Below the pieces are notes generated by a model. It worked only from the letters and a program-made list of their open reading frames with translations, ran no database searches and was not told the origin of the DNA. A stretch of 64,000 bases of DNA from Atrichornis clamosus (lineage: Eukaryota; Chordata; Aves; Passeriformes; Menuridae): contig WBMZ01003272.1 of assembly GCA_013400975.1 (NCBI GenBank), positions 1-64,000 on the forward strand, read 5' to 3'. Shown piece by piece: positions 10,101 through 22,238 of the stretch. Each line of letters opens with the position of its first letter. Positions within the stretch are counted from its first letter, which is position 1. Position numbers and translations under genes: made by a program.

Positions 10101-10300
10101 GTCACAGAATCCCAGAAGAATGGTTTAGGTTGAAGGAATGATTTAGGTTGAGGTCACTGAGTCCAGCTGTCAACCCAGCACCACCACCGTGTTCTCCACA
10201 AAACCACATCCCAGGTGCCACATCCACGCAGTTTTTGGACACTTCCAGGAATGATGAACCTGACCCACACCTGGCTCCACCCTCCTTTCAGGCAGCTGTA
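10101..10300 (-). repeat. CR1 LINE, diverged copy with internal duplication
   Basis: The copy begins 'gtcacagaatcccagaag', continues through 'tgagtccagctgtcaaccc' and 'acacttccaggaatgatga', and then has a likely more 5' segment, 'cctttcaggcagctgtagag'. 'Gaatggtttaggttga' is followed by 'gaatgatttaggttga' (about 10115-10150), a small tandem duplication within the element. Old copy with internal deletion; the boundary near 10300 is approximate. Confidence 0.7.
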
Positions 10301-10999
10301 GAGCCCTCAGCTCCCACCAGCCCTTGAAAAAACTCTTGTTACAATCCTTACCAAATTTATTTCCAGCCTGCCTGGGTGTTTTCCAGAGAGTGGGGTACAG
10401 AAACCCTGGAGACCGAGAGAAAGCAGAGTTAAAAAAAAGTAGAGTGGAATTGCCCATCTACCGCTCATTAACTGACTTCAGATGGTACCAGCTTGCTGGT
10501 GTTTTTTCTGCATCTCTAGTGGAAAATGTTTTATTTGCTTAGTAAAGTTTTCACATGCAATATGTTGTTGCTGTTTTGTTTTGTTTCTGAAATCCCTTAC
10601 CTATATGTTTATTACAGACAGATATTATACCCTCGCAGTAAAGAAACACTGCAAAGTGCTAGTTAACTTCTCAGAGCTGACTGAATAATTCCATAAATAC
10701 GAGGGGACTGAAATGACAACAATAAAGGGATCTGTACTTTGAACAATAAATATGAACTGTAGCTCTGCTTTGGATTTTAGGCATGCTGCAGCTAATAGGT
10801 ATTCAGCTTGTGTGGGCCACTGACATTTAAATAAACACATGTGCAGTCCAAGGGGGTTGGCTGCAGAGCCTCTTGTCAATTGAATCCAGCCCTGGGAACA
10901 CTAATAGAGCAGTTCAGGATTGCAGGAATTCCACGCTGGGCTCGAGCCCTTGGTGGTATCTCTGCTGAAACCATAAGACATCCTCAATGGGGGAAAGAG

Positions 11000-11016
11000 A
11001 AAAAAAAAAAAAAAAA
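11000..11016. repeat. Poly-A tract (17 A)
   Basis: An uninterrupted A run following 'gggaaagag'. No element is identified upstream. Confidence 0.9.
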
Positions 11017-12489
11017 GGAAATAAAAAGCAGGGGGTACAATGGGAATGAGGAGAGCGGGTGGAAAACCCCCCAAAACATGTGGCTTCAAAGAAATGCTGA
11101 AAATATTTATAAGAAAAATGTCTGGCAGGCTGCCTGTTGCAGCCTCAAGGAGAACTCAGCTCCTCAAACTGAGATAGCTCAGCAACCTTAACAGCATTCC
11201 TACACTGCCCTGAGAAAAAAAAAATCACCTTCGAACAGAGCCATTTTATTTTAATTTGCAGAGCCAGGCCAGAGCAAACTCATGAAAATGCACTGCTGAT
11301 GGGAAAGAAGCAGGGAGCAGGCACCTGGGCCACAGCAGGAAGGATCCTGAGACAACACCTTTGTGCAGCACACAAGCTCCTGGAGACACCTCTGCCTGCA
11401 AAGATTATGGTGGAATGAGCTTTCCTGGAAAGGTAGCCCTAAAAATCAAAAGTTACTTGGCAGCACTGAGAGGGAGATGTGTATGTGGTGCTCACCCTCA
11501 GCACCTCACTCCAAAAGAACTGGAAGACCACAAAGTGTCTCCAGCCCTTGTTTTGTGTGATACCCGTAAACCTGAAGCATTCGTAGGCCAAATATTCTCC
11601 CTCAGCATTGCAGAAAGCATAGTTTCACATCCAGGTGTCACCTTTTCCATCACCAGAGCAAACGAGGGATCACCCAGGAATAAGGAGGCATCAATTCTGA
11701 GGCTGGCAGCCTCAGAAAGAAGAAAGGGGCCAGTTAAAAAAATGAAATTAAAAAACAAATTTAAAAATCCCAACAACAAAACAAACAAAAAAACCCCACA
11801 AAAAATCCAAAGAGGAATTAATTGAGCTACTTATCACTGAGTTTAACACTGAACAAAGCAGTACAGGCTGTGTAATAACATTATAGATAATTAGAAAACC
11901 AGGATGGAAGGAAGCCGTTCTTTTGGTAGCTGGAATCATGGCTCCTGGGGAATTCTCTGTGGGCATCAATGCATACAGAATAGGGGCAATTTAGTTGATA
12001 CCATGCACTCTGGTTTCTCAAAAGCTCCCTCACCAGGGGCGCCTTGGAAATTAATCTCCCCTGGGATTAGAAGAAAGGTTCTCAAGTGAATTCCAAACTG
12101 GTAGAAAACAGGAAGGGGCAGGTAGGAATAAATGGTTATTTTTCACGGCAGAGGGAATCCCAGTGGAATCCCCAAGCAATTTGGCCTGTGGTGTGTGTTG
12201 TTCTCAGAGCCTAAAGGATCTGGAAAAGGGATATTGGAGCAATTTGCAGAGGATAAAAAAAAAAAACATAATGACTTAAAGTAGCAAAAGCTAGTGCAAA
12301 CTACAAAAAACTGCAGAAGGACTGTGGGACATGGCAATAAAACAGAGCCCCAGGTGCTGTAACACAAACCAAAGCTGACCTCACCAAAGCCCACCCTCAG
12401 TTATTGGCACTCAGGAAAGAGAGAATCCAGACAAACTGAAGTTTCACTCCCAAATGGCGAGCAAAGAGATGGAGAGAGCATAAAGAATC

Positions 12490-12780
12490 CACAGAATTTT
12501 GTGGAATGGTTGGATTGGAAGGGACCCTAAAGATCATCCAGTTCCACCCCACTGCCACAGGCAGGGACACCTCCCACTATCCCAGGTCGCTCCAAGCCCC
12601 ATCCAACCTGGCCTTGGACACTTCCAGGGATCCAGGGGCAGCCACAGCTTCTCTGGGCAACCTGTGCCAGGGCCTCACCACCCTCACAGGGAAGGATTTC
12701 TTCCCAATATCCCATCTAACCCTGCCCTCTGGCAGTGGGAAGCCATTCCCCCTTGTCCTGGCACTCCAGGCCCTTGTAAA
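12490..12780 (-). repeat. CR1 LINE 3' end, about 290 bp
   Basis: It runs from 'cacagaattttgtggaatgg' through 'cctcaccaccctcacaggga' to 'cttgtcctggcactccaggc', so it reaches beyond the short 3' segment found in most other copies. The terminal octamers are partly degraded. It explains the apparent plus-strand frames of 108 and 117 codons here. Confidence 0.95.
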
Positions 12781-13039
12781 TCAGGATATGCAAGGTGGCA
12801 GCGAACATGTCATCACTCCTTCTAACGGTACAACAGCACTTTTAATTACCCGTTATTAAAAAGATGCAGATTAAAAACCAAAATAAGGCCCTTTTTCCAT
12901 GCCAAACGTGGACTTTGCTACCATATATAGTTGTGGAAGCCAGAAAAGCGAGCACTCTCCAAAGGCAGTGAGCAACAACAGTGGAAGGTGAACTGAACAA
13001 AATCTAAGTAACATAAAAATAGAGGTAAAAAGCCTGGTT

Positions 13040-13058
13040 AAAAAAAAAAAAAAAAAAA
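13040..13058. repeat. Poly-A tract (19 A)
   Basis: A homopolymer in otherwise unique DNA; likely length-polymorphic. Confidence 0.9.
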
Positions 13059-13499
13059 GCTGTGAAGCTGCAGCGTGCTGGGAGCCAGCTTAACGCCTGT
13101 TTTTATTCCATTAAACATCCACTTCCATTAAGCATCCCTCAGCAGCCAGTGTCAGGGAGCAAAGCCACCAGAGCCCTCACTCTGCATCCGGACAGCTGCT
13201 CCCACGTTTCCCAGATTAACTTTGGATCCCGCTGTAATCGGTACGGAAAGGAAAACATGGAAAGGAGGCTGGGAGAGAATGTCCAGCATGCGTTCCTAAT
13301 GAAGCCAGGGCTTTCAAAACAGCTCTAAACAGAGCACCCAAGAACACCCTGAAGTCAATAGGATTTAGGCATGGATGTAACTTCCAAAGCATGCTCCTGA
13401 GGTAGGGAAAAGGAGTATTTGGAGCAAGGGGATTATTTTTTTTTCCCCCCGCAAACCGCTTTCTTGATGGAGGACAATCAGGGAGAGAACCTTGGGTGT

Positions 13500-13690
13500 G
13501 AAGTGTCTGGAAAGGAGTTTAGACAGATAAAACAAACAATTAAGTCACTGGAATCAATTAGTTCTCATTAACAAATTCATTTGTGCCATGTAAAGGAAAT
13601 TAAAGATGAAATAATTGAACTCCTCACCAGACTTGTCACCCTAAGCTTAGTTCCTCTTCTCAAATTTTGCATTTTAAAAGTGAATCCATA
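13500..13690. promoter_or_regulatory. Candidate enhancer/conserved noncoding block
   Basis: Unique AT-rich DNA with many homeodomain-type cores: caattaagtc, atcaattag, ctcattaac, gaaattaaag, aataattgaa. Function is inferred from composition and motif density only. Confidence 0.25.
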
Positions 13691-15565
13691 ATACACATTT
13701 AGATCCAATCACAATTAACCATGGAGGTAGCTGAAGGTGCTTCAATTCCCTGGCATAACTCCCAACAAACCCAGCGTGTGGGTAACAGCATTCCCATGTA
13801 CCCTGATCCAGCTGAACCTCCCCGGGGCTGGGAGCCCGTGGGGTTTCTTTGAGGGATGAGTATCACCTTGCTGGAGAGGCCGGGAGCCTGGATTTGGGGG
13901 CGGGTTTCAGGTAGAAAAAATCCAGCCCCAAATCCTGACATATTCCCCGCCGGGAAGCCCAGTATCAGGTGCCAAATCCAAGAGTGGTCCTAGGGAATAT
14001 ATGCAAACACCTGCCTGAAAGCAGCGGGACCGCGGCCGTCAACTCGTTTTGCACAGACTACAAAATACCGACTGTGATTTCCATTCCTCAGTGAGGCGAG
14101 GCTCAGATGTCACATTGACTGGGTGCAGTGCAAGGGGTTTGACAGACAGAAGAGATGCGGAGCAATCTGGGAAGCACGGGAAGCCGGGCTCCACGGAACA
14201 CCACGGATTTCACCAGGCAACCAAACGCGAGTATCTGCACGCGGGAGCAAGAGCACGCGGTGCGGTTTGAGGACGAGGGGCTGCCTCCACGGGGGACTGA
14301 AAACAGAGCCCTTGGCTGCACAGGAGCCTGAGAGAAGAGAGGGAGAGCTCGTTCCAGTGCTTGGAGATCCACAGAGCAGAAAACCAGCAGAGCACTTTGG
14401 CAGGAAGAGTGCAGAAAGCACATCTGGAAAGCAGCTCTTGAGGGAAGAGGCACAGCCTGGAAAACCTGCCCTGAAGTCCCAGGCTGAAACAACTCATCTC
14501 ATCTCAGGCTAGGGAGGTGGTGTGCTGAGTCCGTAACAACCTACACTGGAAGAATTTTTAGCAGAAGAAGTCTCCTGGATTTGGGAGAAATGGGCTCAGG
14601 AGCTCACTGGGGCTGAGCGCGGTGAGGCTCTGTCTCCACACCAGGAGTGAAGCATTCACGTGCCAACAAGCAGAGCAATCAAAACAACCCTGCCGTGCAG
14701 CCCAGTCCTGACCAGCCACCCCAGACAGGTCTAAGTCCAAAAGAGACATTTTGCTAAAAGTCTTGTTCCAGAGGGAACCCCAGGAGACCTACTGTTTAAA
14801 AACCTGCTGTCTTTTCGGAGCATCACAGCTTCCTGGAGCAAGATGAGATTCTCTACCCTTAGAGTAGAAAGTTCCCACAGTGGCTGGATTATTTTCTTTC
14901 CATGTTTTACTAGACAACCCAATTTCTTTGTTTGTCTTTAGTGACCACAGAACTGGAATTATCCCAGCTAGGGCAATATATCCTTCAAGAACTGAAAATA
15001 GTCAAATGCCCCCAAAAGATCATTTTAATCCTGTGAGAAGCTGTTCTAATACCTGCCATCTATTTTGGTGATCTACTGCTATGCCTTTAGTTGTGTTTAA
15101 AGAGCTGACTTGTGTTGTGGAGCATTATGTAGATCTGTTTGCACTCAGCTGAGTTATTGCTAACCAGAAGGCATTGCTAAGAATCACAGGCCTGTATTTC
15201 TTTGTGATGGAAAGGTGATACCATTACACTAGCACCAAACACAACCCTTTTTTCTCTGATGGTGTGACTGCTGTTATCAGGAAATCCCGTGATCCCTGCC
15301 CACAGGATGAGATGCTGCTATACAAGACACAGGATCCAAGAAATTAAAAATAAGAATGTCCACCCTTGAGAGAAATGCTCCTTTCCATCTTCAGCAAGAT
15401 GGCAAATCAAATGTAATTCAAAATTCCCCTCACACAGTGGCCGCAGCATGCTTGTGGGCATTCAGGAAATTATGCTGAAAAGGAGAAGGCCTTGAGAATT
15501 TGGTGGCAAGGAATCTTCTTGTATAGGACTGAGACAAAGCCAAGAAGCTGCAAGACTTGGACTTG

Positions 15566-15840
15566 ACAGGCTGGGAGAGCTGAGGGTGTGCAGCCTGGAG
15601 AAGGGAAGGCTCCAGAGAGACCTCTGAGCCTAAAGGGGCTCCAAGAGAGCTGGAGAGGAACTTTGGACAAGGGCCTGGAGTGACCAGACAACGGGGAACG
15701 GCTTCCCACTGCCAGAGGGCAGGGTTAGGTGGGATATTGGGAAGGAATTCTTCCCTGTGGGGGTGGTGAGGCCCTGGCACGGGTTGCCCAGAGAAGCTGT
15801 GGCTGCCCCATCCCTGGAAGTGTCCCAGGCCAGGCTGGAA
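15566..15840 (+). repeat. CR1 LINE, about 275 bp, lacking the 3' terminus
   Basis: It starts at 'gacaggctgggagagctga', includes 'cagcctggagaagggaagg', 'gaattcttccctgtggggg' and 'ggccctggcacgggttgcc', and stops within 'gtcccaggccaggctgga'. It carries the more 5' part of the element, which is otherwise complete only in the 45582-46345 copy. The 3' end with octamers is missing. Confidence 0.93.
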
Positions 15841-16530
15841 AATAACCCACCCCTCAGAGCTGCAGCAATTGCAGTGGTTACAGGAGCTCCGAGGTCTTGA
15901 GTTCCGAGGCAGAGAAACCTCTTTAGAAGCTGAAAGCTGCCGAGCAGCACTTCCCTCCCAGCTAATTTATTTCCAGCCTTTTTTAAGAGGGATTCTCTTG
16001 TGATCAGTTATTCCTTGACAGTTCTCCGCTTTCAGTAGGAAACCGGCCTCCTTCAGTGGTCCCAACCGGCACGGCTGAAAAACAGCCTTTCCCTTGCAAG
16101 TTAATTATAGGAGAAGGCTGCTGTCTGCTTAACTCCTTCCTCAGGCAACCAACACGAGGAGCTTGGCCACAGGAGTCCCCTGTGCAGCCAGCATGCTTTG
16201 GAAGTTGGGAAGAATAGAGGGATAAATCAGGGGATTCTCACAGGAATGTTGTCCTCAGTGCTCAGCTGAGCTGTTAAACCTGTAGCCACCAGCCCTCACT
16301 ATTTCTTTCCAGAGCTTCTGGCCAGAAACACTTGTGACCTCAAAAAAAATAATCATTTCTAGATTGCCCAAACAGCAGAAAATATATACTACATCTATGT
16401 CTCCCAATGTACCTGGATTTCGTCTTAAGAATAAAGAGATGGATTTGCTAAGATTCAATTTACTGCTGAAAACTCCCTCCTCCAAAAATTAATTAAAACT
16501 ATGGCCAGATGTACTGATATCTAAAAATAT

Positions 16531-16543
16531 GGGGGGGGGGGGG
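16531..16543. repeat. Poly-G tract (13 G)
   Basis: An uninterrupted G run in AT-rich surroundings; such tracts are prone to sequencing and assembly error. Confidence 0.9.
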
Positions 16544-16970
16544 AAAATCAGATTTAGCATTAGCATTTTGGTTTTAGCAGTTTAGTAGTGAATCCACAGA
16601 TTGTTAAAACTACCAGCAATTGATTCTTTTATTACCAGCTACCTGCTGAGAGCTGCCTGTGTTGATATTTCACTGACAGCAGAACACTTCATACTCTGCT
16701 ATTATCTGAAACCACTTGAAAAAAATAACACATCCAGGAGGCTGCCATGAAGACATCCTGAAGATGGAAGCTGTCATCAGGGATGCTGACATTTCAGGGT
16801 GCCTCTAGGACACCATTCAGGGTTGAAGCATCTATAACTATTTAAAACAAGTTCAATTACTCAGATCACTGATAGTCAGAGCATCTTCCAGCAGGAAATG
16901 ATGCTTTTTATAAACAGGTGGTGGCAATGGTGTCTTTATGAACACCCAGATCGCATAATGCCATTTTAAT

Positions 16971-17105
16971 CCCAAAATGGTTGGGGTTGGAAGGGACCTG
17001 ACAGCTCATCTCATTCCACCCCGTGCCATGGGCAGGGACACTTTCCACTATCCCAGGTTGCTCCAAGGCCCGTCCAGCCTGGCCTGGGACACTTCCAGAG
17101 ATGCA
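16971..17105 (-). repeat. CR1 LINE 3' end
   Basis: It runs from 'cccaaaatggttggggttgg' to 'gggacacttccagagatgca', about 135 bp. The octamer terminus is lost. Confidence 0.9.
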
Positions 17106-18380
17106 GAACACATCTCTTATTGTCACTTCTCAGCTGGTTATTCCAGCTGCAATCAAAACTTCCTTGCAATATCCCCAATAAATTGTCACAGCCAAGTGCA
17201 CTTTGCTGTGGGCCCGATTTAAATTCCCTTCCTCTGACCAGCTGGCTAGTCTTTCCCTATTCCAATAACATCCTTGAAAAAAACCCTCTATTCCACAGTG
17301 AGGAAAGCAGCTGCTTCCCAGGTAGCATGAAACCTTGTTCTGGTTCTCAGGATAGAAGGCAGGAGCCCTTAGAAAGACAAAGGGAAGCAGAAGCTAAACC
17401 GTGTGTTGAAAAGATGTCAATGGCAGGGGGTTTCTCCCTGCTGCTTATACTGCTTCCGAAATGCTCAAACTTAATTTTTCTCCTTTTGTTGTCTCCCCTG
17501 TCACAAACACTAATCCCTCCCTTCCCACCTAGCCCCTTGCCATCAGCAGAGATGAAACAAAAGGCTGGGCTGCTCCTGCCAAGAGCAATTCCACCTCCCA
17601 GCAGTGCCAAACCCACCACTGCCTGCACCCTGGCACCAGCCATTCCAGCACAGCCTCAGGAGCATGATTTGCACAGCCAGAAATAGAAGGAAGTTGGCTT
17701 TTCGTGTGTCCGACCAAAATAATGGCTATTTTAAAATACCCTTGGCAAGGGAATGGCAGAGAGTGCCTTAAAATATACATCAAACTTCTTAAAATCTGCA
17801 GGGACCCACCGAGGCGTCGGGGGAGAGCGGTTTAATGCCACAGCCAGCAAAGAGGGACATTGTTAGAGCTGCACGGAAAGAAAAGCGCTGCCTTTTCAAA
17901 GGGCAGCTGGAAATAGAGCTCAGTTTCAGGAGGCTGGGGTTGGTTTGAGGTCTGGATTTTCCTTTTCTAACCTTCTTTGTGGAAGGGGAGGCAGGCAAGT
18001 GCCAGGATTGAGCCAGGCTTGGCTTGAGGAGCAGCGCCTTCCCCAGCAGCAGGGGAACCAGACACTGGGGTTGTTCTCTCCTCTCTGCCCAACAAGCAGC
18101 CAGGAGAAGAAAAGAGGGAAAAAGGAGGTGAGCATCCAATGGAAATCTCCTTGGGTTCCTTGAAGCCAAGCAGAGCCCATGAAACATTTCCATATCAACA
18201 CAAGAGGATTCCGCCCCCAGCCCCAACCTCATCAGAATTACCAGTTTGCCTGAAGAGTTTCTCACGAGGGGATTCAGTGGTGGTTGTCTCCACAGGTCTC
18301 TGGAGATAGCCCAGTCCCATATGGATCTTCAGGGTGCTCTTCTCCTCAAGAACATGCTAGTCCTAGCTGTAAAAACACAC

Positions 18381-18449
18381 TGTGGTGGGTTAATGGTTGG
18401 ACTTGGTCCTAGGAGGCTTTTCCAACCTTAACAATTCTATGGCTCTGTG
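18381..18449 (+). repeat. CR1 LINE 3' terminus, short
   Basis: 'Tgtggtgggttaatggttgg', then 'ggcttttccaaccttaac', ending with octamer-like 'aattctatggctctgtg'. Same subfamily as 8826-8969, opposite orientation. Confidence 0.8.
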
Positions 18450-19014
18450 AAGAGTGGCTTATGAAGTTTCTGCTCTTCTTTTCCACATCTGTAAATCTTG
18501 TGGGCCAGAAGACTAGAACAAAAGAGCAGCAGAGAGAGCCCAGCTCCCCAGCACCAAGAATTCCCTCAAAAGCTCTTGTTGCAAAACGGTGTGAGCACAA
18601 AATAGGCACACAACTGGCTACAAGCAGTAGAGGTATGGAAAAGCAGTATTTTCCAAATGGAATGGAGTGGGAACGGATGCTATTGCCAGGATTACACCTG
18701 AAGCAGCCACCTGTGGTAAGAACAGCCTGGAGTGGTCCAGGGTGGAGCAGAGCAGGAGGGGTACTGGGCTTTACTGGGCCCATGGTAGGAATGGGGTTAG
18801 CAAGGCACAGGGTGGAAACACCCACAGCTAATTCTGAGTGTGCAACTACTCCTTTGGAGACGTTGGCTTTGGGATGGAATTCCTGCAAATGGAGAAAGCC
18901 ATAGACATCTAGAGGTCTAACTGTAGAGGAATGCCTTGAAATAACCAGAATAGGAGAACAAGGTAAAGAGCAACCCTCAGAGCTGAAGGGTCAGGGCACA
19001 GAGTGAGCCATATG

Positions 19015-19118
19015 GATGTGGTTCTTAGGGACATGGAAAAGTGAGGGACCCAGCAGTGCTGGTGAATGGTCGGGCTTGATGTTCTTAGAGGGCTTTTCCA
19101 CCCTAAATGATTCCATGT
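19015..19118 (+). repeat. CR1 LINE 3' end
   Basis: Landmarks are 'ggatgtggttcttagggaca', 'cagcagtgctggtgaatggt' and 'agggcttttccaccctaaat', with a single degraded octamer (gattccatg). Same subfamily as 18381-18449 and 35359-35474. Confidence 0.85.
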
Positions 19119-19674
19119 AGAAGGAGAGCAACACCTCAGCTGGAGCAAGCATCGTGTTTTCAGTGCTAAAACTTCTGGAAAAAGGTGCCTGCAGCATAGC
19201 TTGGGCAGATGGGAAGGTGTCCATGGACTGCAGAAGAAATCCAGCCCCAGGTACACTGCCAGAGGGTTTTTGACGGAGGCCAAAGCCGGAAGCAGAGGAG
19301 CCCAGAAAACACTTGTGGTTCGATGCAGGGCAGGGAAAAGACATCAATTACCTGGGCAATAAGCAACAGAGCGTTGCACGTAGACCCACAAGCTTCCCTT
19401 ACAGCAACCACACACAGGCAAGTTGGAAACGGGTCCAAAGACCACAAGAAGTGAGGAATTAGAAGATCCAAGAGGTACGTGAGCTTGGACAATGATTTCC
19501 TGTGCTCCATTCTCACTCTGCTGAGGAGCTGACCAGAGAGACTCCAGGCAGCGTCATCCTACGTTGTCCCTGCTCTGCTCCCTCAGCAGATCTCTCTGCT
19601 CACCTGCCCACGATCCAGGGATGATCCCATCATCCCTCCTTAGGCCCGGATCCCTGTGAACAGGAGAAGAGGAC

Positions 19675-19805
19675 AAACAAGCTTGTTATTGATGTGGTTT
19701 GGCATCGCCCCATCCATTATTGATGCAGCGTGTGAATGATGGCCCGCTGTCCATTTCCTCTGCTGCAAAGTGTTAATATCAATTATTAAAAATGGTCTGA
19801 GGCAC
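19675..19805. promoter_or_regulatory. Candidate enhancer with three ATCAAT-type sites
   Basis: TTATTGATG occurs at 19686-19694 and 19717-19725, and ATATCAAT at 19776-19783. ATCAAT/ATTGAT cores are bound by ONECUT and PBX/MEIS-class homeodomain proteins. The block is unique, lacks repeats and is AT-rich. An enhancer role is inferred. Confidence 0.3.
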
Positions 19806-21085
19806 GAGCTGCGGGGCATAAAAACTCACCCATGAGCGATGGGCACGTGTCTGTGATAGAGCTCCATCCAAGCTGCTTCCTTACTCTGACAGCTCCAAAG
19901 GCACCACGGCAGCTCTGCAATGCCATCGCCTTCTCCTGCTGAAGCACAGGGGTGGCACTGCTGGATGGGTCCTCTCTGGAAGGGGAGAAGCTGCCAGGAT
20001 GCACATTCCAGGCAGAGCTTTCCAAGGTGGACTAAAGATGCAACACTTGTCATGGCCAGCAACAACGACAACAACAACAACACAAATACAAAAACAAAAA
20101 ACCCAAAACAAAAGAAACAAGGACTGATGTCTGTCAAAGGGAAGTGGTGCCCTATTGAAAGCGTGGATGGCATGATCTGAACCAGAAGCAAAAGATCCTC
20201 TGTTCTCTCATCCCACTCCAGGCCCATAATTCTGTAGGACATCCACAAGGAACAGCTCGTTGTCATGCAGGGAAATGATGCAAGAACAGGGAAGAAAAAT
20301 AATTTTTAAAAAGAAAAAAAAGAAGAAAAAACCCCAAGTGGCAGCGGTTAATTATTCAGTGTTTCTGCTACTTTCCCCTCAGAAAAGATGAATTCCTGGG
20401 GCTGGAGAACACTCTAAGGAAGAGAAGGGCCTGATCTTCTCAGTGCTGTAGGAAGCCTCTGGAGCCCAGCATCTGATTCCAGCTCAGCCATTTCAAGCCA
20501 TCTATTCAGCATGGCAGGTCCCAGCACCCACCACACTGTTTGCTCTTCTGGTTTTGGGGACTGCTTTCCTGCAGGCAGGAGATACACAAATCCTGGAGTT
20601 CAGCATTCCTCCTGTCCTGCAGGGCAATGGACCATCACGTCCACCCTCTTCAGCCTGGGTACCTCCATATTTCACATGCAGGATCACACACTTCCATTCC
20701 TCAAGGGCCCCTGAGACTGACATCCCACTGGGGGAAGGAGGGATCCTTTTGTCTGGGATAAGCTGTTGAGGGCCATTACAGCAGAAAGGCCAGTTACTGA
20801 ACTCAGCACCTTAAACTGGCATCCCTGGGCGCCACGCAGCAGATGGAAGTCCCTTTCCCATCTTTACAAGACCAGCATCAGCAAGAAGCACAAGGCGGGG
20901 GAGAGCCACAGGCTCCAAAATGGCCTGGAGTCCACTGCTCCAAAAAGAGCCTGATAGGATGAGGAACGCCAAAGCCACACTTGCAGCAGCCCCATGAGAC
21001 AGAGAACCTCTAAAGGGACAGAGATGCTTTGGCACCCCTTGGCTATACCGAAACCAGCTCTGAAAACTGCATGCCCGGGGCAGAG

Positions 21086-21110
21086 CCTTCCCTCCCTCCC
21101 TCCCTCCTCC
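21086..21110. repeat. (CCCT)n pyrimidine microsatellite
   Basis: Several tandem CCCT units in a pyrimidine-rich strand; borders drift into 'ctccacccccttc'. Confidence 0.8.
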
Positions 21111-21139
21111 ACCCCCTTCTTTCTGGGAATGGCAGGCGA

Positions 21140-21265
21140 GGAGCAAAGCTGGGTTTATTCATCCCCTCTCCATTGATTGCGGCGTGCGTCACCGGCGGCA
21201 CGAGTGTGGGAGGTGCGAGTGTGCCTCAGTCAAATCACTGAGCCTTTCAGCTTAATAACACCTCA
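21140..21265. promoter_or_regulatory. Candidate regulatory element with an AP-1/MAF-like inverted half-site
   Basis: CTCAGT (21225-21230) and ACTGAG (21237-21242) form a 6-bp inverted repeat with a 6-bp spacer. They lie next to a CpG-containing stretch and an ATTGATT core near 21171. TCAGT-type half-sites resemble MAF/AP-1 elements, but the spacing is not canonical. Confidence 0.2.
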
Positions 21266-21484
21266 GGGGGCACAGGCCCGCTTCCCCTTGGCAAGGAGAG
21301 GAACGGCAGAGGAAATCAGTGATCCAACAACACAAACCGAGAAGGAAGCGGGGGGGGGGAAAAAAAAACCAAACAAACCACCCCAAAACCTCCGCAGCAG
21401 GAGGTGAAGGGAAAACAACGCCTGGAAAGTACATCAATAATTGAGTCTCATTTTCTTTTGCGTGAGGCAGACAAATCACAGATG

Positions 21485-21690
21485 CATAGAATGGATTGGG
21501 TTGGAAAGGAGCTTAAAGCTCATCCCATTCCACCCCCTGCCGTGGGCAGGGACACCTTCCACTATCCCAGGTTGCTCCAAAACCTGTCCGAGCTGGCCTT
21601 GGACACTTCCAGGGATGGGGCAGCCACAGCTTCCCTGGGCAGCCTGTGCCAGGGCCTCACCACCCTCACAGGGAAGGATTTCTTCCTTAA
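21485..21690 (-). repeat. CR1 LINE 3' end, about 206 bp
   Basis: It runs from 'catagaatggattgggttgg' through 'ggcagggacaccttccac' to 'cagggaaggatttcttcct'. Well preserved; flanked by unique DNA. Confidence 0.95.
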
Positions 21691-22080
21691 AAGGAGAGAA
21701 GATTTTAAGGCTGGACAGCAGACGGTAGGACCCTGGACCAGGGATGCTGAGCAGCAGCACAGGACAAGGGGACGGGGCTGTACCAGGCCTGGGGGAAGGT
21801 CAGTGCCACCACACCCCACACATGTGCCAGCCACCAAATCTCAGAAAATCGGGCAAGATGGCACTTAAACTAAACAAGCCACTTGGCCAGCACTGACCAT
21901 GAGCACCTCTATGTTTGGGAGCTCTTTTCAGGAGGAAGGTTTGAAGGCTCAAGATGGTCACCTGGGAAGAGCCTGACCACGAACGAGCTGGGCAACATCA
22001 CTCCTGACATCCCCCACCAGTGGGTCCTGCCAGCACCTCCAGAGGCACACCCACAGGCAGACTCTCCACCATGGAGAGTC

Positions 22081-22238
22081 ACTAAGATTGGAAAAGACCT
22101 CCAAGATCACCAAGTCCAACTTTTGACCAAGTACCACCATGCCCACCAATCCATATTGCACAGTGCCACAGCCACTCATTTTTTGAACACTTCCAGGGAT
22201 GGTGACTCCACCACTTTCCTGGGCATTCTGGAGCACTG
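22081..22238 (-). repeat. CR1 LINE 3' end, 'accaagtccaac' subfamily
   Basis: Landmarks are 'aagattggaaaagacctcc', 'gatcaccaagtccaac', 'ttttttgaacacttccaggg' and 'atggtgactccaccacttt'. The terminal octamers are absent. Confidence 0.88.

Larger units (their letters stand above)
8970..12489. other. Gene-free region
   Basis: The segment includes a moderately CpG-rich patch near 9040-9330, poly-T at 9580-9592, a CR1 at 10101-10300, poly-A at 11000-11016, and an A-rich stretch near 11740-11810. No coding exon is recognised. The longest frame (11361-11825, 154 codons) ends in lysine/asparagine low complexity. Confidence 0.55.
12781..15565. other. Gene-free region
   Basis: The segment contains poly-A at 13040-13058, an AT-rich candidate element at 13500-13690, and a GC-richer stretch near 13780-14520 with overlapping chance frames (about 100-129 codons on both strands). 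None shows a domain or a family I recognise. Confidence 0.55.
15841..18380. other. Gene-free region
   Basis: Holds a poly-G run at 16531-16543 and a CR1 at 16971-17105. The remainder is unique sequence. The 188-codon frame at 17120-17686 and the 158-codon minus frame at 17789-18265 overlap other frames and have no recognisable domain. Confidence 0.55.
18450..21484. other. Gene-free region
   Basis: Contains a CR1 at 19015-19118, the candidate regulatory block 19675-19805, a CAA-rich low-complexity stretch at about 20060-20110, and a CCCT-rich run at 21086-21110. No exon supported. Confidence 0.55.

Noticed and set aside
17120..17686. 188-codon plus-strand ORF
   Set aside because: No domain, no splice or start context, and overlapping frames are similarly open on the other strand.
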